Part shown: positions 1 through 7,760 of the stretch, in pieces
Layout of the letters: the number at the start of each line of letters is the position of its first letter
Position numbering within the stretch: position 1 is the stretch's first letter
Origin: an uncultured Rhodospirillaceae bacterium
Lineage (GTDB): Bacteria; Pseudomonadota; Alphaproteobacteria; Azospirillales; Azospirillaceae
NCBI GenBank assembly: GCA_937927415.1
Contig: CALBDS010000053.1
Coordinates: forward strand, 1-64,000
Direction: 5' to 3'
Length of the DNA stretch: 64,000 nucleotides
Program-made: the position numbers and the translations under genes
Notes under the pieces: generated by a model
Database searches by the model: none
Seen by the model: the letters and a program-made list of their open reading frames with translations, nothing else
Told to the model about the DNA's origin: nothing

Positions 1-32
1 AAAAGAAAAGGGGGTTTGGGGCATCGCCCCAA
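1..32 (-). terminator. Rho-independent terminator downstream of ubiB
   Basis: On the minus strand a 7-bp stem (TTGGGGC / GCCCCAA, loop GAT, positions 16-32) is followed by a C/T-rich run ending CCTTTTCTTTT. It lies 36 bp after the ubiB stop codon, as expected for the end of the ubiE-ubiB unit. Confidence 0.6.
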
Positions 33-67
33 GCGGGTTTGGGCGGCAGCCCAATTTCTCTTTTGTG

Positions 68-1594
68 TCAAACCAGTGCTGCCACCACCACCGCCAGCAC
101 CGCCACCGCGATCCACAAGGGGATCAGGGAGGCGCGCAGGCGCTGGTTCCGCCCTTCCACGATGGCGCGCACCGTGTCGGGGTGCAGCCGCACGCCGGCT
201 TCGCTGACGCGGGCCATGCCGTCGATGGCCTGGGGCAGGCGCCGCAGGCTGTGGAAGGCGCCTTCCAGCCCGTCCATGATCTGGGCTTCGGGGCCGCGGT
301 TTTCCCGCATCCAGTCTTCCACCAGCGGGCGGGCCAGTTCCCACATGTTGACGTTGGGGTTCAGGAAGCGCCCGACGCCTTCGGCGGTCAGCATGCTCTT
401 TTGCAGCAGCAGCAGTTGCGGCTGGGTTTCCATCTCGAACTGTTCGGTGACGGCGAACAGTTGCGCCAGCAGCCGGCCCACGGAAATCTCGTTCAGCGGC
501 TTGTTCAGCAGCGGTTCGCCGATGGCGCGGCAGGCCTGGGTGAACAGTTCGATGGACTGGTGGCGGGGGACGTAGCCGGCTTCGAAATGCACCACCGCGA
601 CCCGGTGGTAATCGCCGGTCAGGAAGCCGATCAGCATGTCGGCCAGATAGGTGCGGGTGGCGCGGTCCAGTCGCCCCATGATGCCGAAATCGACCACGGC
701 GATGTTGCCGCCCTCGATCACGAACAGGTTGCCGGGGTGCAGGTCGGCGTGGAAGAAGCCGTCGCGGAACACCTGATTGAAAAAGGCGGCGGACGCCTTG
801 GCCAGCACCTCGCTGGAATCATAGCCGGCGGCCAGGATGGCCTGGGGATCGTCCACCTTGATGCCGCGGATGCGCTCCAGCGTCAGCACGCGCTGGGCGG
901 TGCGGTCCCAATCCACCTTGGGCACGGTGAAGGTGGGATCGTCGGTGAAATTGTCCGCCAGTTCCGACGCGGCCGACGCCTCCATCCGCAGGTCCATCTC
1001 CAGGCGGGAGGTGCGGGCGAAGATGTCCACCACCTGGCGCGGGTGCAGGCGGCGCAGCTTGGGGAACAGGGTTTCCGCCCAGCGGGCCAGCCAGTGGAAC
1101 AGGTCGATGTCGCGGGTGAAGGCGCGCTCGATGTCGGGGCGCAGCACCTTCACCGCCACCTCGCGCCCGTCGCTGGTGACGGCGAAATGCACCTGGGCGA
1201 TGGAGGCGGCGGCGACCGGCTTGTCATCGAAACTTTGGAACAGCGCGGCGATGGGCTGTTCCAGTTCCGATTCGATGATGGTGCGGGCCTGGGCGCCGGA
1301 AAAGGGCGGCAGCTTGTCCTGCAGCTCGGCCAGATCGGCGGCGACCCGTTCGCCCACCAGATCGGACCGGGTGGACAGCGCCTGTCCCAGCTTGATGAAG
1401 GTGGGGCCGAGTTCGGCCAGGGCGGCGGCCAGCCGCTGCCCGTCACGCCCCGGTGTGCGGGTGTCGGCGATGCGGCGCCAGACAAAGGCAACGCCGGGGC
1501 TGATGTCGGCCAGCGTCTCGGGCAGGGCGTTGTGACGCGCCAGCGTCCGCCCGATGACCGCCAGCCGGATGAGGTTGCGGATGGTGCCGATCAC
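68..1594 (-). CDS. ubiB: UbiB/ABC1-family ubiquinone biosynthesis kinase-like protein
   Basis: Atypical protein-kinase-like ATPase needed for ubiquinone production; it probably acts at the inner membrane beside the Coq enzyme complex. The 508-residue product shows the family marks in order: the KxGQ motif (FIKLGQALSTR), the Ala-rich nucleotide loop (AAASIAQVH), the invariant lysine in EVAVKVLRP, the catalytic-loop HADLHPGN and the metal-binding DFG, followed by a hydrophobic C-terminal anchor. The GTG start is chosen because it follows an AGGAA site with 8-nt spacing and begins with the usual family N-terminus (IGTIRNLIRL). A longer open frame reaches 1783 but would run into ubiE. It lies 55 bp downstream of ubiE on the same strand, so the two probably form one ubiquinone operon. 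Confidence 0.93.
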   Translation of the reverse strand: MIGTIRNLIRLAVIGRTLARHNALPETLADISPGVAFVWRRIADTRTPGRDGQRLAAALAELGPTFIKLGQALSTRSDLVGERVAADLAELQDKLPPFSGAQARTIIESELEQPIAALFQSFDDKPVAAASIAQVHFAVTSDGREVAVKVLRPDIERAFTRDIDLFHWLARWAETLFPKLRRLHPRQVVDIFARTSRLEMDLRMEASAASELADNFTDDPTFTVPKVDWDRTAQRVLTLERIRGIKVDDPQAILAAGYDSSEVLAKASAAFFNQVFRDGFFHADLHPGNLFVIEGGNIAVVDFGIMGRLDRATRTYLADMLIGFLTGDYHRVAVVHFEAGYVPRHQSIELFTQACRAIGEPLLNKPLNEISVGRLLAQLFAVTEQFEMETQPQLLLLQKSMLTAEGVGRFLNPNVNMWELARPLVEDWMRENRGPEAQIMDGLEGAFHSLRRLPQAIDGMARVSEAGVRLHPDTVRAIVEGRNQRLRASLIPLWIAVAVLAVVVAALV

Positions 1595-1649
1595 GGGGAA
1601 CGTTCCTGAAACGCGGGATCCTGGGGGTGGAAGGGCGCGCCCACGGCGG

Positions 1650-2426
1650 TCAGACGCGCCAGCCGGAATGAATGGCGGCGATGCCGCCCGACAGGTTGCG
1701 CACCCGCACCCCGGCAAAGCCGGCGGCCTCGATCCGTTTGACCAGCGCCTGCTGTTCGGGGAAGCGGCGGATGCTTTCGGCAAGGTAGCGGTAGGACTCC
1801 TCGTCCCCCGCCACCAGCCGGCCCAGACGCGGCAGCACCTGGAAGGAATAGAGGTCGTAGGCTTCCCGCATCACCGGCAGCACCACCCGGCTGAACTCCA
1901 GGCAGAAGAAGCGCCCGCCGGGCTTCAGCACCCGGTGCGCCTCCGCCAGCGCCTCGTCGATGTGGGTGACGTTCCGCAGGCCGAAGGCGATGGTGTAGAC
2001 ATCCATCGTGCGGGATTTGACCGGCAGCTTCATGGCATCGCCGGTGACCCAGGTCAGCCCGTCCAGCAGGCCGCGGTCGATGGCGCGGCCGCGCCCCACC
2101 CGCAGCATGGCTTCGGTCAGGTCGCAGACCACCACCGGGCCGCCGCCCGCCTCGCGGAAGCGGAACGCGATGTCGCCGGTGCCCCCGGCCACGTCCAGCA
2201 GCCGTTCCCCGGCCTTGGGCGCGATCATTTCCATCAGCGTGTTCTTCCACAGCCGATGGATGCCCCCCGACATCAGATCGTTCATCAGGTCGTAGTTCGT
2301 GGCCACGCTGTCGAAGACGGCGCGGACCATGCCGGCCTTGGCGGCGGGGTCCACGGGGCGGAATCCGAACCACTGGGCTTCCTGGCCCGCGGGAACGGGA
2401 GTCTGGGCGGGGGTGTGCTCGTTCAT
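1650..2426 (-). CDS. ubiE: Ubiquinone/menaquinone biosynthesis C-methyltransferase UbiE
   Basis: SAM-dependent C-methyltransferase of the ubiquinone pathway (2-octaprenyl-6-methoxy-benzoquinol methylation). The 258-residue protein has the class I methyltransferase glycine motif LDVAGGTGD at residues 77-85, the UbiE signature around FDSVATNYDLMNDLMSGGIH (39-58), an acidic SAM-ribose residue in VVCDLTEAM and the late family motif NLSGGIAAIHSGWR at the C-terminus. Length is normal for the family. It is the first gene of a ubiE-ubiB pair and is divergent from mutM across a 144-bp gap that must hold both promoters. Confidence 0.95.
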   Translation of the reverse strand: MNEHTPAQTPVPAGQEAQWFGFRPVDPAAKAGMVRAVFDSVATNYDLMNDLMSGGIHRLWKNTLMEMIAPKAGERLLDVAGGTGDIAFRFREAGGGPVVVCDLTEAMLRVGRGRAIDRGLLDGLTWVTGDAMKLPVKSRTMDVYTIAFGLRNVTHIDEALAEAHRVLKPGGRFFCLEFSRVVLPVMREAYDLYSFQVLPRLGRLVAGDEESYRYLAESIRRFPEQQALVKRIEAAGFAGVRVRNLSGGIAAIHSGWRV

Positions 2427-2570
2427 GGCGCGAAGATAGCGTGCCGGCGGGACGGACGCCAGACGGGGCGTTGCCGCGGCGGGCGTTTCTTTGAGGGCGG
2501 GGCGCCCGCGTGCGGATGGCTGTCGTGTCCCCCCTTGCCAGCGGAGCGTGGGCAGGGCATTTCCTGATCC

Positions 2571-3422
2571 ATGCCCGAGCTACCTGAAGTCGAAACCGTC
2601 CGCCGTGGTCTGGCCCCCTCCCTGGAAGGGCGGGTGCTGGTGCGGGTGGAACTGCGCCGTCCCAACCTGCGGGTCCCCTTCCCCCCCGGCTTCTGCGACC
2701 GGCTGACCGGGCGGCGGGTGGTGGCGCTGCGGCGGCGGGCGAAATACCTGCTGGTTCATCTGGATGACGGCTGTGTCCTCATCATCCATCTGGGCATGTC
2801 GGGGCGGATGCTGATCGACGCCGGGCCGCTTGAATCGCTGCCGGCGCCGGGCAAGCACGACCATGTGCTGTTCGAAACCGATGCCGGGGTGCGGGTGGTG
2901 TTCAACGACGCCCGCCGCTTCGGGCTGATGGACCTGACCGACGAAGGGTCGCTGGAGTCGCACCCCATGCTGCGGGTGCTGGGGCCGGAACCGCTGGGCA
3001 ACGGCTTTTCCGGCCCGGTGCTGGCCGAACGGCTGGCCGGGCGCGGGTCGCCGATCAAGACGGTGCTGCTGGATCAGGCGGTGGTGGCCGGGCTGGGCAA
3101 CATCTATGTCTGCGAGTCGCTGTTCGCCGCCGCCATCGACCCGGCCCGCCCGGCGGCCGGCATCACCGCGGCGGAGGCCGACCGGCTGGCCGCCGCCATC
3201 CGCGATGTGCTGGAGCGCGCCATTGCGGCCGGCGGCTCGTCGCTGAAGGATTACCGGCAGGCATCGGGGGAGTTGGGCTATTTCCAGCATCAGTTCGCCG
3301 TCTATGGCCGCGAGGGGGAGGGGTGCCCCGGATGCACCTGTTCCCCCGTCCGCGACGGCGGCATCCGGCGGATGGTCCAGGCCGGTCGCTCGACTTTCTT
3401 TTGTCCCACACGTCAACACTGA
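2571..3422 (+). CDS. mutM: Formamidopyrimidine-DNA glycosylase (Fpg) with altered zinc finger
   Basis: Bifunctional glycosylase/AP lyase that removes 8-oxoguanine and FaPy lesions. The 283-residue product starts with the catalytic MPELPEVE; Pro2 would be the Schiff-base nucleophile and Glu3 the acid. Lys58 (RRAKYLL) is the conserved beta-elimination lysine, and the helix-two-turn-helix region ends in DYRQASGELG. The C-terminal zinc finger is unusual. Cys252, Cys255 and Cys278 are present, but the fourth ligand position reads Arg281 (FFCPTRQH; codon CGT where TGT would give Cys). The gene is otherwise intact, so it is probably functional or affected by one recent transition. The typical alphaproteobacterial neighbours (ubiE divergent, echA and rpsT downstream) support orthology. 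Confidence 0.93.
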   Translation: MPELPEVETVRRGLAPSLEGRVLVRVELRRPNLRVPFPPGFCDRLTGRRVVALRRRAKYLLVHLDDGCVLIIHLGMSGRMLIDAGPLESLPAPGKHDHVLFETDAGVRVVFNDARRFGLMDLTDEGSLESHPMLRVLGPEPLGNGFSGPVLAERLAGRGSPIKTVLLDQAVVAGLGNIYVCESLFAAAIDPARPAAGITAAEADRLAAAIRDVLERAIAAGGSSLKDYRQASGELGYFQHQFAVYGREGEGCPGCTCSPVRDGGIRRMVQAGRSTFFCPTRQH

Positions 3423-3437
3423 TATATACGTAACCGC

Positions 3438-3836
3438 ATGTTGGCTCTTTCCGCCCCTTTCCGCGCGGCGTTCGCCGCTCTGGCCCTTCTGACCGCCGCC
3501 GTTCCCGGCGGGGTGGGGGCCGTTGCCGCTCCTCTTAAGGTTGCCGGCTTCGTCGCCGGGATGGGCGACGTTCCGGCCATGCCCGGTCTGGAGCCGGTGG
3601 ACACCGAATCCATGGTGTTCGACAAGCCCGGCGGGCGGATCGTGGAAGCGGTGATGCGCGGCCCGGTGGAGCGGCGCGCGGTTCTGGCCTTCTATGGCCA
3701 GACCATGCCGCAACTGGGATGGAAGGCGGCCGGCCAGACCCGTTTCACCCGGGAGGGGGAGGAACTGCGGCTGGAATTCGTCACGGGCGGGGCGGCGGGC
3801 CAGACCACCGTCCGATTCGTCCTGATTCCCCGCTGA
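3438..3836 (+). CDS. Small secreted protein of unknown function
   Basis: A 132-residue protein with a clear N-terminal signal peptide (about residues 1-30, hydrophobic core FAALALLTAAVPGG, AVAA before the likely cleavage site). The mature part is short and contains a YxxxMPxLGW segment in the middle and ends in a beta-rich stretch. I do not recognise a named family. It starts 15 bp after mutM on the same strand, so it is probably co-transcribed with it, and it precedes the enoyl-CoA hydratase gene by 95 bp. Function unknown; periplasmic location is inferred from the signal peptide only. Confidence 0.75.
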   Translation: MLALSAPFRAAFAALALLTAAVPGGVGAVAAPLKVAGFVAGMGDVPAMPGLEPVDTESMVFDKPGGRIVEAVMRGPVERRAVLAFYGQTMPQLGWKAAGQTRFTREGEELRLEFVTGGAAGQTTVRFVLIPR

Positions 3837-3931
3837 GCGTCCGAAAGAGAAGGGAACGGGCATCTTCAACCAAGCGTGCACCCCGCCCGCGCGGGCCGGG
3901 AAGCCGACACAGACCCAGAGGTTTACGAGCC

Positions 3932-4708
3932 ATGCCGTACGAAACCATCATCGTCGAAACGCGCGGCCCCGTCGGGCTGATTACCTTGAACCGGCCCAAG
4001 GCGCTGAACGCGCTGTCGGATCAGCTGGTCACGGAACTGGGCCAGGCCGTCGATGCGTTCGAGGCGGATGATGCCATCGGCGCCATCGTGCTGACCGGCT
4101 CGGAAAAGGCGTTCGCCGCCGGCGCCGACATCAAGGAGATGTCCGGCTTCACCTACATGGACGTCTACCGCAAGAACTTCATCACCGCCAAGTGGGAGCG
4201 GGTGGCCCACGCCCGCAAGCCGGTGATCGCCGCGGTGGCCGGCTATGCGCTGGGCGGCGGCTGTGAACTGGCCATGATGTGCGACTTCATCATCGCCGCC
4301 GACAACGCCAAGTTCGGCCAGCCGGAAATCACCATCGGCACCATCCCCGGCGCCGGCGGCACCCAGCGTCTGACCCGTTTCGTCGGCAAGTCCAAGGCCA
4401 TGGAAATGGTGCTGACCGGCCGCCAGATGGACGCGGCCGAAGCCGAGCGGTCCGGGCTGGTCAGCCGCGTCGTCCCGCTTGCCGATCTGGTGGACGAGGC
4501 GGTGAAGGTCGCCGAGCGCATCGCCAAGCTGTCCCAGCCCATCGTCATGATGGCGAAGGAGGCGGTCAACGCCGCCTATGAAACCACCCTGGCCGAAGGC
4601 ATCCGGCTGGAACGCCGGATTTTCCATTCCACCTTCGCCGCCGAAGACCAGAAGGAAGGCATGGCCGCGTTCGCGGAAAAGCGTCAGCCCGACTGGAAGA
4701 ACCGCTAA
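3932..4708 (+). CDS. Enoyl-CoA hydratase (crotonase family)
   Basis: Probable hydration of trans-2-enoyl-CoA to 3-hydroxyacyl-CoA in fatty-acid or branched-chain amino-acid breakdown. The 258-residue protein has crotonase features: the NRPKALNALS N-terminus, the AAGADIKEM oxyanion-hole segment, the second oxyanion loop GYALGGGCELAMMCD, and the catalytic glutamates around GQPEITIGTIPGAGGTQRL. It matches the short-chain enoyl-CoA hydratase (EchA/FadB1-like) length. The ATG at 3932 starts the canonical N-terminus (MPYETIIVETRGPVGLI); a longer open frame upstream overlaps the previous gene. The position between mutM and rpsT is conserved in many alphaproteobacteria. Exact substrate cannot be read from sequence. 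Confidence 0.92.
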   Translation: MPYETIIVETRGPVGLITLNRPKALNALSDQLVTELGQAVDAFEADDAIGAIVLTGSEKAFAAGADIKEMSGFTYMDVYRKNFITAKWERVAHARKPVIAAVAGYALGGGCELAMMCDFIIAADNAKFGQPEITIGTIPGAGGTQRLTRFVGKSKAMEMVLTGRQMDAAEAERSGLVSRVVPLADLVDEAVKVAERIAKLSQPIVMMAKEAVNAAYETTLAEGIRLERRIFHSTFAAEDQKEGMAAFAEKRQPDWKNR

Positions 4709-4722
4709 GCTCTCTTTTCCCG

Positions 4723-4766
4723 TCAAGCCGCCGGCTCCAGGCCGAAAAAACAGGGCGGCGGCTTGA
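4723..4766 (+). terminator. Long inverted repeat after the enoyl-CoA hydratase gene, overlapping the rpsT promoter
   Basis: TCAAGCCGCC at 4723-4732 is exactly complementary to GGCGGCTTGA at 4757-4766, giving a 10-bp stem with a 24-nt loop just after the echA stop. There is no T tract. The right arm contains most of the TTGACT -35 box of the rpsT promoter, so the same bases may serve both termination (as RNA) and initiation (as DNA). Confidence 0.4.
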
Positions 4767-4791
4767 CTCCATCCCAACCCGAGCGTATAAG
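4763..4791 (+). promoter_or_regulatory. Sigma-70-type promoter of rpsT
   Basis: TTGACT at 4763-4768 and TATAAG at 4786-4791 are separated by 17 bp, close to the housekeeping consensus. The predicted transcript would start about 4798 and give a short 5' leader before the rpsT ATG at 4837. Confidence 0.65.
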
Positions 4792-4836
4792 GCCCCCTCG
4801 CGTTCGGTCCCAAGGCGTGTCGATACAAGGTTTGTT

Positions 4837-5097
4837 ATGGCCAACCATAAGTCAGCAGAAAAGCGCATCCGCCAGACGGAGCGCCGCACCGAAGTCAACG
4901 GCGCTCGCAAGAGCCGCATCCGCACCTTCGTGAAGAAGGTGGAAATCGCCATCGGCTCCGGCGACAAGGCCGCCGCCGCCGAGGCCTTCAAGCTGGCGCA
5001 GCCCGAAATGATGCGCGGCGTGTCCAAGGGCGTGCTGCACCAGAACACGGTGTCGCGCAAGCTGTCCCGTCTGTCGGCCCGCATCAAGGCCCTCTGA
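4837..5097 (+). CDS. rpsT: 30S ribosomal protein S20
   Basis: Primary 16S rRNA-binding protein of the small subunit. The 86-residue, Lys/Arg/Ala-rich all-helical sequence has the S20 hallmark start MANHKSAEKRIRQTERR, the central KSRIRTFVKKVE segment and the C-terminal GVLHQNTVSRKLSRLSARI block. It has its own promoter and terminator, so it is probably monocistronic. It sits directly before dnaA, a conserved alphaproteobacterial arrangement. Confidence 0.97.
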   Translation: MANHKSAEKRIRQTERRTEVNGARKSRIRTFVKKVEIAIGSGDKAAAAEAFKLAQPEMMRGVSKGVLHQNTVSRKLSRLSARIKAL

Positions 5098-5113
5098 CAG
5101 TCTTCGGACCGAC

Positions 5114-5148
5114 AAAAAGCCGCGCCCTGAAAGGGAGCGCGGCTTTTT
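5114..5148 (+). terminator. Rho-independent terminator of rpsT
   Basis: A perfect 12-bp stem, AAAAAGCCGCGC / GCGCGGCTTTTT, with an 11-nt loop, ends in a five-T run 17-50 bp after the rpsT stop. Confidence 0.9.
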
Positions 5149-5714
5149 GTGTTGCGCAATCCCAATATTGGAAAATTCCCAGGCCTTTTGACGGTATGCG
5201 AAGCAATTGTGTCGTTTGAAACGCACAGAAGCTTGTTTCTATCCGTTCGCATTATGTCCCCATTGCAGCGGCAATCCGCCAAGGGTAAAGTTATCCCCAG
5301 TTGGTGCAGCCCTTTCAGGGTATGCTGGTGTTTTGTTTCTCAATCGGGGATAGGATTTCCGGGTGAGAACATGGGGGTTTGCGGTTGTTGAAAAAGATTT
5401 AGTCCATTTTTTGTTGGGCTGAATCCATCTTGCAGCCGATTTATTGAAAAGATGATTTGTGCGACAGGGGAATTTTCCGCTGAGGGCTGAGTATTATTGG
5501 CAGGCCGATCCGTATCGGAAGCAGCAATTTTCATTGCTTTTGACACGACGGTTTTGTTAAGGCACCGCCCCCGTTTCCGGGGCTGCGGCCGCCGGCGGAA
5601 GACGGGGCGTTGGGACAGTCGGGGTTGGGGGCCGGGCCGCTGCGGCGGTGGCCGACAGTCTTGTCTGTCCGCGACGGTGGGACCATTCAGGGTGTGGAGC
5701 GGGAGTTGACGGTG
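5149..5714 (+). promoter_or_regulatory. AT-richer dnaA upstream region, possible replication-origin or dnaA control region
   Basis: About 565 bp without a convincing gene. It is clearly richer in A/T than its surroundings from about 5150 to 5560. It holds one near-consensus DnaA box on the plus strand (TTATCCCCA, 5291-5299, one mismatch to TTATCCACA), a GANTC methylation site in GCTGAATCC (about 5420), a perfect inverted repeat AGCAAT-tttc-ATTGCT (5523-5538), and an interrupted palindrome CCGAT-ccgt-ATCGG just before it. The dnaA promoter must also lie here. In several alphaproteobacteria the origin is at hemE rather than next to dnaA, so an origin assignment is only a possibility; one clear box is not enough. 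Confidence 0.4.
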
Positions 5715-7175
5715 ATGTCGGTCGGCGGGTCTTTGGATCAGCAATGGATGCGGATTCGCGGCCGTCTCAAGGATGAGGTGGGTGAAATCGCTTACCGGAG
5801 CTGGCTGCAGCCTCTGACGGTCGCCGGCCTGTCGGGGGGCGAGGTCCGCATCCTGGTTCCCACCCGCTTCATGCGCGATTGGGTTCTGACCCATTACGCC
5901 GACCGTATCCGTTCCCTGTGGTCCGTCGAGAATCCCGCCGTCCAGTCCATCGACGTGGTGGTGGCCACCGCCGCCCCGCCGGCCCCGGCGTCCGATTCGA
6001 CGGCCGCGGTGGTGGCGGCCCCGTGCGCCCCGGCACCCTATACCCCGGTGGCGCCGTCGGTGCCGGCCGCGGTGGCGGCGGATGAACCGTTCGGCGGGGC
6101 GCCGGACGATTCCGCCGGCCCGGCCTCGGTGCTGGAGGAGCGCGACGATCCCATCGCCGCCTCGCTCGACCCGCGCTTCACCTTCGACAATTTCGTGGTC
6201 GGCAAGCCCAACGAGTTGGCCTATGCCGCCGCCCGCCGGGTGGCGGAAGCCAGCAGCGTCACCTTCAACCCGCTGTTCCTGTACGGCGGGGTGGGGCTGG
6301 GCAAGACCCACCTGATGCACGCCATCGCCTGGGCCATCCGCAAGAAAGATCCCAACCGCAAGGTAATCTATCTGTCGGCGGAAAAATTCATGTACCAGTT
6401 CATCCGCGCGTTGCGCTTCAAGGACACCATGGCCTTCAAGCAACAGTTCCGCTCGGTGGACGTGCTGATGATCGACGACGTGCAGTTCATCAGCGGCAAG
6501 GATTCCACGCAGGAGGAGTTCTTCCACACCTTCAACGCCCTGGTGGACCAGAACCGGCAGGTGATCGTGTCGGCGGACAAGTCGCCGTCCGACCTGGAAG
6601 GCATGGAGGAGCGGCTGCGCTCGCGCCTGGGCTGGGGGCTGGTGGCCGATATCCACCCCACCACCTATGAGCTGCGCCTGTCGATCCTCCAGTCCAAGGC
6701 CGAGGCGATGGGCACCGCCATCCCGCTGAAGGTGCTGGAGTTCCTGGCCCACAAGATCACGTCGAACGTGCGTGAACTGGAAGGGGCGCTGAACCGCATC
6801 GTCGCCCATTGCGATCTGGTCGGCCGGGCGATCACGCTGGAATCGACGCAGGAGGTGCTGTACGACCTGCTGCGCGCCAACGACCGCCGCGTGACCATCG
6901 ACGAGATCCAGAAGCGGGTGGCCGAGCACTACAACATCCGCGTCGCCGACATGCATTCGGCCCGCCGCGCCCGCGCCGTCGCCCGCCCGCGGCAGGTGGC
7001 GATGTATCTGGCCAAGCAGTTGACCGCCCGCTCCCTGCCGGAAATCGGCCGCAAGTTCGGCGGCCGCGACCACACCACCGTGATGCACGCCGTCCGCAAG
7101 GTGGAAGAGCTGTGCGCCTCCGACCCGTCCTTTTCCGAGGATGTGGAACTGCTGCGGCGGATGCTGGAAAGCTGA
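5715..7175 (+). CDS. dnaA: Chromosomal replication initiator protein DnaA
   Basis: AAA+ ATPase that binds DnaA boxes and melts the origin. The 486-residue product shows all four domains: the N-terminal DnaB-interaction domain (RSWLQPL), an Ala/Pro-rich linker at roughly residues 85-140, the AAA+ core with Walker A GGVGLGKTH near residue 190 and Walker B VLMIDDVQF, and the C-terminal DNA-binding domain with the DnaA signature GGRDHTTVMHAVRKV. The ATG at 5715 gives the expected start (MSVGGSLDQQWMRIRGRL); the open frame extends to 5610 but that part does not look like DnaA. A GGGAG sequence lies about 10 nt upstream. A terminator follows 23 bp after the stop. Confidence 0.96.
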   Translation: MSVGGSLDQQWMRIRGRLKDEVGEIAYRSWLQPLTVAGLSGGEVRILVPTRFMRDWVLTHYADRIRSLWSVENPAVQSIDVVVATAAPPAPASDSTAAVVAAPCAPAPYTPVAPSVPAAVAADEPFGGAPDDSAGPASVLEERDDPIAASLDPRFTFDNFVVGKPNELAYAAARRVAEASSVTFNPLFLYGGVGLGKTHLMHAIAWAIRKKDPNRKVIYLSAEKFMYQFIRALRFKDTMAFKQQFRSVDVLMIDDVQFISGKDSTQEEFFHTFNALVDQNRQVIVSADKSPSDLEGMEERLRSRLGWGLVADIHPTTYELRLSILQSKAEAMGTAIPLKVLEFLAHKITSNVRELEGALNRIVAHCDLVGRAITLESTQEVLYDLLRANDRRVTIDEIQKRVAEHYNIRVADMHSARRARAVARPRQVAMYLAKQLTARSLPEIGRKFGGRDHTTVMHAVRKVEELCASDPSFSEDVELLRRMLES

Positions 7176-7198
7176 TCCGCTCCGGATCCACCTCATGA

Positions 7199-7234
7199 AA
7201 AAGCCCGCAGGGAGGCGTTCCCCCGCGGGCTTTT
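7199..7234. terminator. Terminator between dnaA and a convergent gene
   Basis: AAAAGCCCGC pairs with GCGGGCTTTT around a G/C-rich loop. A-run and T-run flank the stem, so it can work in both directions: for dnaA (plus) and for the convergent secreted-protein gene (minus). Confidence 0.85.
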
Positions 7235-7254
7235 CCGTCTCTCAAGGGTGGCGA

Positions 7255-7647
7255 TCAGCCGCCGTCGGGGCCGCAGTTGGGACGGCCCGGCGGGCAATGG
7301 GTGCCGGTGCCGGTCTGATTGTTGGCCGGCGACCTGGGGTCGGAATCCAACGGGGCGGTCGAAGGGCTGCCCTGGGACGACGAGCCGGTGCCCGATTGCC
7401 CATAGCCGCCGCTGCTGCCCGACGAACCGCTGGTTCCCGGATTGCTCATAGTCGAATTGCCGGAGGTCGAACCGCTGCTGCCGCTGCGGTAATTGGGCTG
7501 CAGGGAATTGTCATAGGTGCGGTCCGAGGACGACCCGGCGGAGGGGGACGGGCTGCCCGCCCTTCCCGAAGAAGAGGTGCCTTCGGCGTAGGCGGTCCCG
7601 GCCACCAGGGCGGCGGCGGTGGCCGCCGCGATCATCAGGGTACGCAT
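7255..7647 (-). CDS. Ser/Gly/Pro-rich low-complexity secreted protein
   Basis: A 130-residue protein with a typical signal peptide (MRTLMIAAATAAALVAGTAYA, cleaved after AYA). The mature chain is almost entirely Ser, Gly, Thr, Asn and Pro and looks intrinsically disordered. It ends in a small segment with two cysteines (HCPPGRPNCGPDGG) that could form a disulfide or bind metal. No family recognised. It is convergent with dnaA and upstream of the cytochrome pair on the same strand, with 113 bp between. Function unknown. Confidence 0.65.
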   Translation of the reverse strand: MRTLMIAAATAAALVAGTAYAEGTSSSGRAGSPSPSAGSSSDRTYDNSLQPNYRSGSSGSTSGNSTMSNPGTSGSSGSSGGYGQSGTGSSSQGSPSTAPLDSDPRSPANNQTGTGTHCPPGRPNCGPDGG

Positions 7648-7760
7648 TCCTCAACGCTCCATTCCGGTTGTCGGTAAAGGGGGCGGGGTTCCCCCCGCCG
7701 TTCCTTTGCCGCCATCAACAGGGTGGCACCGGATGAGTCGCGCGGAAATCTTTCGGCCAG

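Noticed and set aside
65..1609. 514-codon plus-strand open frame over ubiB
   Set aside because: It is antisense to the clear UbiB coding frame; the composition (Gln/His/Gly-rich) is that of a GC-rich shadow frame.
7255..7647. Ser/Gly-rich protein as a possible ice-binding or silk-like repeat protein
   Set aside because: No regular repeat length is visible; simple low-complexity sequence.
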